In this document: one piece after another, positions 10,845-24,312 of the stretch | How the letters are laid out: each line of letters begins with the position of its first letter | How positions within the stretch are numbered: the stretch's first letter is position 1 | Notes under the pieces: generated by a model | Databases searched by the model: none | Told to the model about the DNA's origin: nothing | What the model saw: only the letters and a program-made list of their open reading frames with translations | Assembly: GCF_023856365.1 (NCBI RefSeq) | Contig: NC_064540.1 | Coordinates: 8,098,501 to 8,162,500 of the forward strand | DNA: 64,000 bases | Source: Brienomyrus brachyistius | Taxonomy: Eukaryota > Chordata > Actinopteri > Osteoglossiformes > Mormyridae | Reading direction: 5' to 3' | Translations under genes and position numbers: made by a program

Positions 10845-13800
10845 CTCTCTCTGGACATACTCCCAGGGAACAGTGCCCACTGTAGATGGCGCTGTTAGGC
10901 ACATTTGTTTGGGTGGGGGGCATGGGGTGGTTTGGATGGGGTGTTGCAAAGGAAAAAAAAATCACAGAAGGCAGACAAAACAAATGAGAAAGAACGATGG
11001 AGAAAGACGAAGAAATACTGAACACCGAAGAGGCCGACGTCCTCAGGTTTGATGGCTCACGCTCACAACCATAGGTGATCCTACTGGGATTGCGGGGACT
11101 GTTATATAGGAAAATGTGGTTTATGTTAATCACATCAATGTGCAAGATAATTCATATTAAATGTATTCCCTTTTTTAAACACTAATTTATTTATCTTAAT
11201 GGTTGGGCTCTCTCATGCCCTGGGTGTAAAGCCTGGAGTCATCCACGCTCATAACTTTGTTTTTAATGGGTTGATTACCTGCAGCATTAATACGTCTTAA
11301 GTGTTTCACTAATTTTATTTAACCTAAAGTCATTCACAATTTTAGAAACATTAAAAACAATTCTGTACGTCCATAGCCTTGTAGAGTGTAAATTAAGCAT
11401 TAAAAATCAGTGTATTTAGTAAACAAGCTATGCTTCTTTTATAATCTTTATTAATATTAGCCAATAGTTTTCCTTGACTGCTTTTGATTCATTAGAAGTA
11501 CAAATTTTGGCGCTAGCGGCAGTACCATAAAACAAATACTGTAGGTAAAATTCCCCCAAGAATAAATGACAGATATCATTGGCCAATCTTACTACAAGGA
11601 TGCTCTGCAGGAGCTCACAGTTGAGGATGTGTTTTGATTGACTAAGAGGTCTGTTCATCATTAAGGAGGTGGGGCCTACTTCAAAGGCAACACTGTTCAT
11701 TGGACACAACGACAATCACAACACAGACTGTACGACAGTACAAAGTGAAAGTGATTTTAGTCTGCAGACTGAATACTCGACGACGTAAAAGAAAATTAAA
11801 AGTTCACCTACGTGATGGTATTTGAGTTCCCACCTAAAGAAGCAGTACAGATTAATACCTATATTGGGTATTTGAGTAAGGAAGTCCAGCAACAGCAATC
11901 ACCATCCAAGCGCAGGCAAAGCAAGTATAGCACTACAAATTCATATTTGCTACCGAAATAATTGAATTTTAGGAAATTGCTATTTAACGTGTTCTCTATT
12001 GTGCTGAAATATGATTTTTTTTGTCTGATAGGGATATTTTGTGGGGATTGTGGTCTCTTGAATGGACTTGGAAGTAATTATAATTGCACCCATAAGAAGT
12101 AATGGATACAGCTTCTTAATATTCAACTTTGTACCATTAGAGATGTGTCTATAAACCGATTACACTCAGATAACTGGAAATAGGTGTAAACAGAAGATTA
12201 GCCAAACAAGGCCGAGCTTCTTCCCTCTCCGCTGTTCATGTTTAATGCTCCTTCTCCCCTACAGCTCAGAACTCCAGTTATGCCAAACTGTCTCTTAGCC
12301 AACGGCAGCTCACCTGGCTCTAGGTGCATGTTGCTCTTCCTTCCTGGGTCCCTGCGGAGCTGGATGCCCTTCACAGAGAAAATGGAGGCAGCTGAAGAGG
12401 AGAGCTGAGAATCAGGGGTTCGGTCACACAAAAGTGCACGTTCCACACGCACAAAGACGGAAAGCTGTGCTACATGTATGAAGCGCACACAGGCGCTAGA
12501 GCAGCTAAGGTGAGGTTTGAAAAGGGCTTGGATGGTAGTTACATCGGCATAATTGTGCACTATCAGCAAGATTAAGTGGTAACACTTCACTTGAAGGGGT
12601 ACAAATAATACAGTATTATACTATTACTCATGAATTGGTACAAGCTAAGTCTTAGTTACATACTGATCTCATGTTCATTAATCATTTATCAATTGTACCA
12701 CGTCTTTTATCTCAAGTAGCTATTATACCGGTTTATGATTTGTACTTCAGTAGCAACTGAGTTACTACTAAGTATTTGTGCCCGCTCAAGTGAAGTTTTA
12801 CCGATTAAGTATTCATTAAGGCTGTAATCCAAAAGTTAGTTTAGTTTAGTCTTAGCAATTTAGGGAGACACTTACTGTCAGGCAGCGTGTGCACCTGCTC
12901 CCCCAGACAGGAGAAATAGGGGTGTCGAAGGCCATCCTCAGCAGAAATTCGGTTCTTCACCGAAAACTAGAAGACAGAGGACAGACAGGAAGTGGGAGCA
13001 GAAGGAGAGGGGAAATGATAAAAAGCAAGGCTGACTGCACTCCTTTCCTGACTGGACCTACTGCGATCCCATAAATCAATACGGTGATTGTTAGAAGACC
13101 TTGTGTAACCAACCTGGAGGAGTTGGGTCAGAAGGTGAATCCCATCGGCGTCTATCCTGTGGGAACGGAAAAGCCCAGCAGATACAGGCAGCACTTAGAT
13201 AATGATAGTGAGAAGGCTACACAGAGCAGCAGCTTCAGGGTCTGCCGTGCTTGGCTCCAAAACCGTATTACAGGACGAGATAATGCCAAAGAGCAACTAT
13301 TACAAATGCAGTTGACACAGCAGGGATGGTCAGCGGAAAAAAAACGAAAGTGTGTCATATTTGCAGACAAATGGGCACGAGGACGTACAGATGTAAACAA
13401 AAAGGCAGGAAGGTGTGGTCAGACACAGAAATGGAGATGTACATACAGAATGATACAGAGACAGACGGGTGACCTATGCAGACAGATGAGTGACCTATGC
13501 AGACAGATGAGTGACCTATGCAGACAGACGGGTGACCTATGCAGACAGATGGGTGACCTATGCAGACAGGCGGGCAGACCTATGCAGACAGACGGGTGAC
13601 CTATGCAGACAGACGGGTGACCTATGCAGACAGGCGGGCAGACCTATGCAGACAGACGGGTGACCTATGCAGACAGGCGGGCAGACCTATGCAGACAGAC
13701 GGGTGACCGATGCAGACAGACGGGTGACCTATGCAGACAGACGGGTGACCTATGCAGACAGGCGGGCAGACCTATGCAGACAGACGGGTGACCTATGCAG

Positions 13801-16800
13801 ACAGACGGGTGACCAATTCAGACAGACGGGTGACCTATGCGGACAGACAAGTGACCTGTGCAGACAGACGGGTGACCTATGCAGACAGATGGGTGACCTA
13901 TGCAGACAGGCGGGCAGACCTATGCAGACAGACGGGTGACCTATGCAGACAGACAGGTGACCTATGCAGACAGGCGGGCAGACCTATGCAGACAGACGGG
14001 TGAACTATGCAGACAGACGGGAAGACCTATGCAGACAGACGGGTGACCTATGCAGACAGACGGGAAGACCTATGCAGACAGACGGGTGACCTATGCAGAC
14101 AGACGGGTGACCTATGCAGACAGGCGGGCAGACCTATGCAGACAGACGGGTGAACTATGCAGACAGACGGGTGACCAATTCAGACAGACGGGTGACCTAT
14201 GCGGACAGACAAGTGACCTGTGCAGACAGACAGGCAGACCTATGCAAACAGACAGGAGACCTATGTGTACTGATGGGCAGACCTATAGAGACACACGAGC
14301 AGGCCTATGGAGACAGAGAGGCAACCTATAAAGACAGGCAACTTATGCAGACTGATGGGCAGACCTATGCATACAGTCAGACAGACCTATGCAGCAGGGC
14401 TACACAATTAATTGATTCACACAATCTGATTTCTAAATCACAATAGCTGGATCAAAACAAGTGCTCCTACTTTTGCCCAGAGTCTCAAGCATTCCATAAT
14501 TCTGCATTACCTTTAAAGGGTGCTTTCCCACCTTCAAGACAGTACCAAAAGTACAGTACTTCAACGTTTTCAACTGGCTTAAAAACTAGTAGCGGCAATG
14601 AATCACAGTGCAAGGCAGGGTATTTTATACTAAATTTAAAAAATGCCTGTATATCACAAGGCTGGCCGAAGAGTGATATTTGTACCAACATCGCATGTTG
14701 TGCTGTGCAATTCTTAATTTGCTAGTCAGCTAGATTAAGATCAGACTTTTTTTTTTTTACTTTCAGTTCTGTATACAGACATTTCCTGTATACAGAGCTC
14801 ATGGAGTTTAAGTTTCACTAAAGCATTTTTACTCTGTCATAGGAAAAAAAAATCATGCTTTGCAATTTTAATTATTATTTATTTCCAAGATTATCTAGTA
14901 TATATTTAAAAATCAGTTTAAAGTTTACCTCCGCTGCCTTTGCATCAGCGCTGCATGTGTTCTCCGAGACAATCATAATCATTTTCATCCTTGCTGTTTG
15001 CAACTATTTGCAAGGCAACGGTTGCATTGCTTTTCAAAGGCAGGCTATTTGCATAACCATTCGACAAAGAAAGTGGTTCAAGTCCAACTTCAAAGTACTG
15101 AAGTACCAAAAAAGTACCCCATTGGCACTTTTGGTACTGAAACTTCAGGTATGACTGTTTTGGTCTGGCTGTTTTGGTTACGCTAACTGAATGGCCAGTT
15201 GAGCGATTCCTTTCTGTTGTCAGTAGTTGGTATGTCAGTCCTGGATCAATCATATGTTTGGCATATGTTTTGTTGTGTCTCCTTTTGCACTTTAATGAGC
15301 GCAATAAACGTTTAAATTTAAGGAAAAAAAACTGTTACAGAAAATCATGATAACAATTCTAAGCAAAAGAATCGCGATTTACATTTTTTCCAGAATCGTG
15401 CAGCCTTACTATGCAAAGAGACCGGCAGAATTGAGCAGGTCTATGCAGACAGGCTGACCTATGGAGACAGACAGGTATCCTATGCAGAGTCGGGCAGCCT
15501 TATTAAGACAGACAGGTGACCGATGCAGACAGACAGATGATGTATGCAGATCGATCGGCAATTTTATGCAGACGGATTGCAGACCTATGCAAACAGATGG
15601 GCAGGCCTATGCAGACAAACGGACAGGCCTATGCAGACAAATGGACAGCTTAATGTAGACAGATGGGCAGGCCGATGCAGACAAACAGGCAGTTCTACGC
15701 AGACAGAAGGGCAGGCCAATGGAGACAAATGGATATGCCTTTGCAGGCAAATGGGCTGGCCTATGCAGACAGACAGGCAGACCTTGGTGCATGGTTGACC
15801 AGCGGCTCAGCAGTGTAATGAGGGAACTGGTAGGCTCGTAATTCCTCACAGCTGGAGATTCCGGGCCAGGTCGCCTCTGTTGGAGAGCCTAAGAGTAGAA
15901 CATATTCTTAGCTGAGTATACCTTGGTCAATTTTTAATCAAACCTGCACTGTTATAAAAAAAAACAATTCACACAAACATGCCCACATGCAGGTATATAT
16001 ACAGAGCAGGGGAAGATAAACAAAACGATCAGTGAACAGTTTTTTTGGTGATGCACCTAGAATTCGGAATATCAAATGTAGCTCATCCTTCACTGTAGAT
16101 CCAGGGAACAGGGGTCTACCCGTCATCATCTCGTAGAATATACAGCCTACCCCCCTGGTCAAACACAGGCACAAAGAGAGAGATAGAGAGTGAGAGAAAG
16201 AAAGACTCGGATACCCACTATCATTTTAGATATTATTTTCTTTGGCAGATGCTATTACCTAAAGCTACGTAAATTTCGATAAAGCAGGATCAGACAATCC
16301 CAGGAGTACTTTGGGGCTAAGGGCCTTCCTCAGTGGCCCAATAGTAAAATCACTCTGCTGACCCTGGGACTTGAACTGGCGACCATCCTGTTCAGGCACA
16401 GCAACCTGACCCATTGAGATACACACCACCCCCTCTGCCCATTAACCTAAAGGTGATAGACACAGTCTAGACTGAGAGTGGGAGACATCCTGTGAAAATG
16501 TGTGAGAGCTAAAAGAGAACCATTTGACAGTGCGGGGAGTTGTGTGGGACTGTCCAGAGAAGAGTGATACAAGGACTAAACTAGTAAAAACTCAACATAG
16601 CTATGGAGCTATGTCAGGCTACGATTGCGTTGGACTTTGCAGGGCTGATTTACCACATGTCGATGGGTGTCGAGTACTCTGTAGAGCCTAGCAGTACATC
16701 TGGTGGTCGGTACCAGAGAGTCACAACCTCGTTGGAATATGTTTTAGTCGGAACCGACTTAGCCCGGGCTAGACCTGGAACAAAAAGAATAGGAGGGAGG

Positions 16801-19800
16801 ACATCAACTGGAAATAGAAATGCCATTTCTTTGCATGCATGTGTGTGTATGTGTGTGTTTATGTACTTTCACATGCGTATCAGACAGATTAAGAGCCTAT
16901 CACACCAAAGTCAGCCAACTTGAGCTCCCCCCTGTGGCTGATGAGTAGATTCTGGGGCTTGAGGTCCCTGTGCAGGACTTTCCTGCCATGACAGTAAGCC
17001 AGGCCCCGGAGCAGCTGGAATAGGAAGATCTGCAGAATAGGGTCAGAGGAGAGAGAGACAGGGCTACTTTTCATCGGCAGAGTGGACCAAAAATAATTCT
17101 GGGTACAAACAAGGTGATTCAGGCAAATACAAGACAAGGTATTCATTCCACACAGCTAGAAAACTTGCAGACACACCTAATACATTCAGCAGTACACACA
17201 GATAGCACACTCAAATTTACATACTGTACTTCCACACTCACCTTAACATTGCACACATCTAAGATATTTCCACAGTCGTCCATGTACTGCTTCAGATCCT
17301 GCTCCTGGAAAAGGTGGTGGAGGGAAGGAGGTCAAGTGGGGATGGAGTCATGATCAAGGAGACAAGCAGAGCAAGGGGACGCATGTAGCACGTGGAAAAG
17401 GGTCGTCACATAGCACTGCTTTGGGCACATTCCATAGATATATTTTGGTATATTTTGGTATACTTTGCATGTCATGTCCTGGGGACATGGAATGACCACA
17501 TTAATAACAAACACAGACGCAAAAATGCATAGAGATCATAGTCTACAGACCATGTATTCAAACACCAAAGTCAGGCACTTCTCCGTGTGGATGATGTCAT
17601 GGAGAGTGACGATGTTGGCGTGCTTCAGATCCTTAAGGAGAGACACTGAAGGAGGGAGGGACGACTGAAACATGAAGGATGCCTACACATCCATTGCCAG
17701 CCAATTTATCACAGTTCTTAGCTGAACCCTCTACTAGTCATTTTGTGCTTATTGTTATTGTCATGTTGTTGAGTCCCTCTTTGCAAATTACATGGTTGTG
17801 ATCAAGTTTATTCTATCTAACCGCAACAGTTAGGACTTTTGAGAGGAATGTCTCAATTTGGATTTCATCAATTAAGCTTTTAGTCTGATGAACTATTACA
17901 CCACCTGGTGTCCATATTTGCAACTTGCATAATGCCTGATGAAAAACATCAGTCAAAAATGCTGTGAACCATTACAGACTGAAAATCCCCCTTGTCTGTA
18001 GCCAGTTGGCCATGAGAAGCGAAGCTAGCGGCTGATTAGCTATGCATGGCATTACCCTCTCGGATGGCGGTGCATGGCGCTCCTTCTTCGTGTTCCAGAC
18101 GGATCTCCTTGAGTGCCACCAGGTTGCCCGTCAGCTTGCTGCGACCCTTAAACACTGTTGCGTAGGTGCCCTGAAATCAAGCATAGAGGGACAGATAAAC
18201 AAGACAGATAAACAGGACATTTTACATGTCTACAGTTTTGGACGCAAGTTCAGTTCTTTGCCTACCACGCCCCCCTGTGGAGTGGAGGCTGAACTTCACT
18301 GCATGTGGCTATCTTACCTCACCCACTTTGTCCAGCTTGGTGTAGGTTTCCAACTTCCCAAAGCCGATCTCAGACTGCAAGCGAGAAAGCCAATCAGGGT
18401 CTTTGACAGTTTCAGGAAGTAGTTGGGCCTCGATCTAGAACCACGCAGATCTTCTGGGCTGCATCTCACGGGCTTTTTCATCCTTTCCCACAATACTACC
18501 CCATTTGGGATGTCAAAATACATGTTGCATCGCTTCTGTACACAAATTCACAGAAATTCAGCTGCATTTAAAATGTGTCCAAACAGTAACCTACATCTGG
18601 TGATCTTGGATATGTGTTCAGCCACTGTACATGTGACGTAGGGTTCTCTCAGACAGGCTGGAGTACATGCTGAATGGGATACCAGACCCACTGCAAGGCA
18701 GGTACACACATGGTCATACACTACTGGCAAGTTACGGATGCCAATTACACTAACTGTATATCTTTGGACCCCAAACAGTGGGATGTAACCCTTACACCCC
18801 TGGAGGTCTGAGATGATGGTACTACCCACAGAGCCTCTGTGCTGCCCCCTGCTGAATTCCCTCTTATTAACTTGGAAATTCACATTTCAGCACTGGGGTA
18901 GCATACATATTTGAAAGCTGTCTGAAATTTATTTTATTGCTCTCAGCTAGATTCACCGGCAAGACGGGGAGGCAAGCGGCAGGGAATGAGCCGGAGGCAC
19001 CAGTTGCAGGGCCTCTTGTGACATTAAGCAGCCACCATTGAGATCATGCGCTAAGGGCCTTGTGTCACTGGGCTTCCATCAGCATGATGTATTGCTAGGC
19101 ATCACATGGGGCTAAGTGCTCTCCACTGGCGGTGTAGCGCGCTAAATGCACTAAATGCTTGCAGGCAGCATGCACATTTAAGGGACAGCAGACGCTAAAG
19201 GCTAGGCAGCGAGCGATAGCACTAAAGCTAGCCGCGGGCCCTCACCAGTGAGACACGGCGAAGCCGGCGGCTCATGGGCTTGGCGAAGGGCGGCCCGCTC
19301 ATGGCGAACTTCTCCAGGTAGCTCTCCGGCAGCCGGATGTCCACCGGAAGGGAGAGTCGCTTGTTGATGTCCTGAGGAAGTCAGGAAGAGGCTCGACTCA
19401 CGTGGAGCCCAAGGCTCAGGAAAGTAAAGGGACTTTTACTCGAACTCTGGGAGACGGAGGGACTATGACTCGCACGACTGGAGAGATCAAGGAGTGTGTC
19501 TCGCGTTGATTAAGAGCGGAAGAATATGACTCGCTCATTCAAAGGTATGGGAGTATAATCCATACGGGAGGGGCACAGGGAGAGAATGGGAAACGAGAAA
19601 GGGAGGCGATGGAAAGACTTCCTCATTGATTCAGTCTTGGAGAGAGAGAGGAATGAGAAGAGAGGAAAGAGTTGGAAGAGTAACAGGAGAAAACAGGGAA
19701 AGAGCAGAATCGATAGCTGAAGCCCGTTTTATTTACTTAACAGAACTTTTACCAAAAAAGTTATTACAAGGCACTTTTCTGGGGAAATCAAATAACAACT

Positions 19801-22800
19801 CAATTTTCCAATAAGGGGGGGAGACTGAAAACGGTACTGTATCCCCTGGCAATAAGGAAAAACACGTTTATACAAAAATAAATATATAAATACAACCTTA
19901 TAAAAACCTTCAGGGGACTTGCATCGAATCTTTAGTTGTGATACGTGACGTGTGCAGAGGCAGGCTGCGTGATACCTCCGCGATGCGGCGATGGTTCCCA
20001 TTCCGTAATCGCACCCGCACTGGGCTCTGCACCTCATCAGAGGACGTGCCGGATGCCTGGTCACTCTCGCCATCTGAGCCCATCGCGGTCCCCTTGCCGT
20101 TCTCATGGACGATGCCTGTGACACATACACAAAAATACAAGAACGTAATGCCCCCGTGAGTGGCTGATATGCGTCACAATTCCAGTGTTTTCTGACAACC
20201 ACTGGCATGCAAATCCCCCTGCAGAGGAAGGTCAATCCAACCCACAGTCACACCCCTATGAAAATACAGCCAAATGTAATAAATTCAAACAGTGCTGTGT
20301 AGACATTAGCAGACCAGGAATGGTGCCAGACACATTAGACTAATAAGTGACAACCGAGCCTAATAAAGAACTTCCCAGTTAGCATCTGTGGTGCTGCATT
20401 GATACACTGCTGCTCTGCCTACTGGTATCTGTAGGTGACAGGAGCCAGAAGTATATAGGGTCTACACTCCCCCAGACCGGAAAATGCCTAGCTATCCCAT
20501 GACTGCTTTTAATCTCTCTTTGCTGTGTATGTCACTGAAGCTACAGTCTGACTATCCAGCGCCACCTGCAGCCATGACAGCCATACTGCAGTTTGTTCAT
20601 TTCAGTCTCTCATGTTTCTCAGCCAAACAAGCAGCATATTAATCTCTCTGCCTGTCCATTACCTCTTTTAGGTCGGTTTCCTCTTCTTGGTCCACTGAAG
20701 GAAATACATATTTTTTTGTGATACACGAATAAAACAGCACACATAAGTATACATTCAAACACAGATACCACATGTATACACTAACAATAGCATCAGTAAC
20801 CAAGAGGACAAGTCAGAAATGCCTGAATACTGTTCATAAAGCCCAGACGTACAGCCAGCCAGACAGCCAGCCATCCAGACAGACGTACAGCCAGCCAGCC
20901 AGCCAGACAGACGTACAGCCAGCCAGCCAGCCAGACAGACAGACAGACAGCCAGCCAGCCAGACAGACAGACAGCCAGACTCCATCCCCCTTCTACACTA
21001 TCCATTCTCTCTCCATTCTCTTCCTCCTTCCATTTGGTCTTCCATTCCCTCCACACCCCCAAAATGTATTTACATGCTTAATGTCCATCCATCGTACATA
21101 ACACTTTTGATGCCCCAGAAATGTATGTTTTGAAGGCATACAACACTGTGATCCCACACCCCTCGCTCACGTCTCCATGTTAGCACGTGTGAGCGCATGC
21201 AGCCAAGGATACAGGCCAGTGAAGTGTCCTGTGCAGCAAATCCACCGAGCCCATATTAGCAGGGGGAAACTTCACCAGAGTGCAGCTTACAGCACTAACA
21301 CCTAATGCAATGCGTGGCCCCCATCCAACACTCCACAGCAGCTTAGAGACACCCAGGGGGCTGATCCTGATCTAAGACCTGATCTGGAGTCAGCGCGTTG
21401 CTTCAGCAGACGTCCGTTCCTTCACCCTCCTCATGACTGATTGGCCAGAGTTGGTCCTCTGCCTTGCTAATGACTTCAGAAGCATTACAAACCTGACAGT
21501 ATTCCCTAGCCACACCCCCCCACCCCCTGTACCTGGAGGGGACTGTAAACAATCAGGACTACAGCTGTGAAGAGCAGGGAGGCTAAGCAAACAGACCTCT
21601 CTCTCATTAAACTCCAGCAGTGTGACAGTGAGGGAAGCCAAACACTGGGACTGTGCGTAATCCAGCCTCTCAAAGTGTGTTAAATATCAACTATATAAGG
21701 ACAAATTATATTGACAAACAGCACCTTCTTAACACATTGTAGTGGCCACACCAACCAACAGCCATACCTCCAAAAGGTCCTGCATGAAAGACACATTTAA
21801 GAAACGTTGGGCAGAAAGTCACTTCACATAAACACCGGGATTACTGCGTTCAGTGAGACCTATCGATGTGATGCATTCTGGCCCATGCAGCAACATTACC
21901 AGCCAACACCACCAGGGGGCGCTTTGCACTAAGAAGGGCCCAGCTTAAACTAACAACAATGCCAGCCACACTCCTGCAGAGCAGCAGTCAGTAGTCACAG
22001 CTTCAGAGTATTCTGCCTTATGCAGTAGCAATCCTGGTCAGAATGTCCTGGCCACAATGGGTGAGTCTGCCCATCTATCGAATCCAAAAAAAAAAATTAC
22101 ATTCAGTTTTTCACACCTAGCAGATGCTAAATTATAACCAGCTGTGCATTTATTAAAAATCTTTTTATTTGAGACAAACAGCCATGACTGAGCCTGACAC
22201 ACGCGCAAGGATGGACACACACCAAGCTGCGGCTGAGCGATATAGCTGACGCAGCTGAGAAGCACCCATCTTTTCACCTTGACAAAATACAGGAAGTTTA
22301 TTCCGGTAGCACAGTGGAGTATCAGCAAAAGCAGGCCAGGGGAGCGCTGGGGATAGCAGCTAGCAGGGATGCTAAGGAAGTCGGCTGGCAGAGAGCAGCC
22401 CTATCAGGAGACCTGGCATGATTATCATCACGAATCGCATTCAAATGCAAATTTATATTCAAAGTGAAATAACAAAACACATACATTAAAAGTGTCTGCT
22501 ACGCGGCTAAGAACGTAAACATAAAATAGCACTAAAAACCATAAAAGACTACCTGTATAACATGTAATCTTCAGATCCCAAATTCATAGAAAAACTAAGC
22601 TAGACTCTTAAATGCCAATCTTAATGATTGAACTGACAAGACATACTAAAAGTGAACCGGCGTAATAGCAGAATAAGTATTTCCCAGGTCAACAGCACCA
22701 ACAATTTCACATGAATGTACGTAACTGTCTTTGCCACTGGCTTGCCATGTGGATCCAGAAGATGTAGCTACAGGTAAAGTGGGACTGCAGCTAGTTAAGT

Positions 22801-24012
22801 TGGGAATTTGACATTTCTGAGTCATTCACCAATGAAAAGCTAATAAAATAAAAATAATAATAATAATCCTCCCCAGTTACCAGGCCAACAAGGCAAATGA
22901 GACACTAATCAGTGTGAACAGAGTGATTCAGAAGAGAGGCAGAAAATGAAGGGGATTCACACCATTACTATGACCATCATCACTACCATACCTTCAATTT
23001 TGTACTTAATACTGCTGTTTAATATCACCATTCATGTTCAGCCAGTATTGTCACACATACACGTCAGCTGCTTCAGCTACGATACTGAGCCTCGGTTCCC
23101 TCTCATCCAACAAGAAAATGTAAGACACACAGTTTAGACCAGTGTTTTCCGGCCCAGTTCTTAGGGATCCCTCAGACCCCTCAGACAGTTGACATTTTTG
23201 CTCCCTCCCAGCTCCTGACATGCTTGTACCATGTATTCGGTGTTCTTTATTGATTAAGGTGTGCTGGGAACTGGATGGAAGCAAAATTGTGGATTTCCTC
23301 GGGGTCCCGAAGGACTAGTCTGAGAAACAGTTATATTTCCTTGTTCCTACTGGATTACATGGTCTAGGTGACTGGCATCAACAACCATCAGGAATAGCAG
23401 CCATTATAGAATTGCAGATACTCACCACTGCGACAGTCCCTAAGCCTGGCAAGGCCATCTTAGCAGGCTTATACACAAACTGCTTTGCAGCTAATGTGAT
23501 TGGAACGTGATCGGGGGCTACGCCAAGCCTCAGAATCGGGGTAATTAAGGACAAGGATTTAACGCAAATGACAGGGAACAGTCCCAAGTCCCAGCATGGA
23601 CCTGGTATTACACCCTCGGAAAATATACCACGTCGCACCAGTCACAGGAATGCTCAGCGTTATTAATAGATAACTGTGCATAGATGCGAGATTCAAGCTA
23701 TAAAATACTTAGGAAACACATGCAGTGAAACAGATGTTCTGTTAATATGCTGTTAAATAAAAATATTTGGAATGTTGCAGGCAGCAAATACTCAGTGAAT
23801 GGAGCCTTTTGTGGTTTACTGTGTTACTTATTTTAGATTAAGAAATAAATGAGAGATGTTTGTTTATTTTACTCCAGTGATATTAACTAATTATAAAGAT
23901 GGGCAATGGATGCTGTCAGTGTTTCCTGTTGAATGAAATATGTTTTTATGTTATGGTTTTGGTGAAATGATCATGTCATACCAATATATCACCTTGAGAG
24001 AGGTAGAGACGG

Positions 24013-24048
<36 letters not shown>

Positions 24049-24268
24049 TAAGGGCAACCAGAGAGAGAGAAAGACAGAGAGGGTTCACCGAGAGATCCGG
24101 TCCTGTAGAGGTTCAGCTGGGAGCGCTCCAGCACACCCCTGGGGTCCCGGCGCAGGGCTGTTCGTCCCAGGTGACCTGCATACTGACGCAGGAAGGAGGG
24201 GGCGCTGTGCGAGGCAGGGTGCGAGGAGGGACACAGGGTGGGCCGTAAGGCAGGACAAACCACCGGAT

Positions 24269-24312
<44 letters not shown>

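Larger units (their letters stand above)
20116..24009 (-). other. cdk16 intron, mostly without recognisable features
   Basis: Between the coding exons at 19976-20115 and 24089-24268. Apart from the compound microsatellite and a MITE-like repeat at about 23140-23330 (ends reading CCAGTGTTTTCCGG and CTGAGAAACAG), I see no exon, RNA gene or conserved element. Confidence 0.5.

Noticed and set aside
13084..14446. Several overlapping plus-strand frames of 80-171 codons rich in DLCRQTG or YADRR
   Set aside because: They are translations of the 21/22-bp minisatellite in different frames; the array simply lacks stops. The real coding here is the minus-strand cdk16 exon at 13114-13156.
13440..15782. 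CRISPR-like look of short regular repeats
   Set aside because: The repeats are contiguous with no unique spacers, the genome is eukaryotic, and there are no cas genes.
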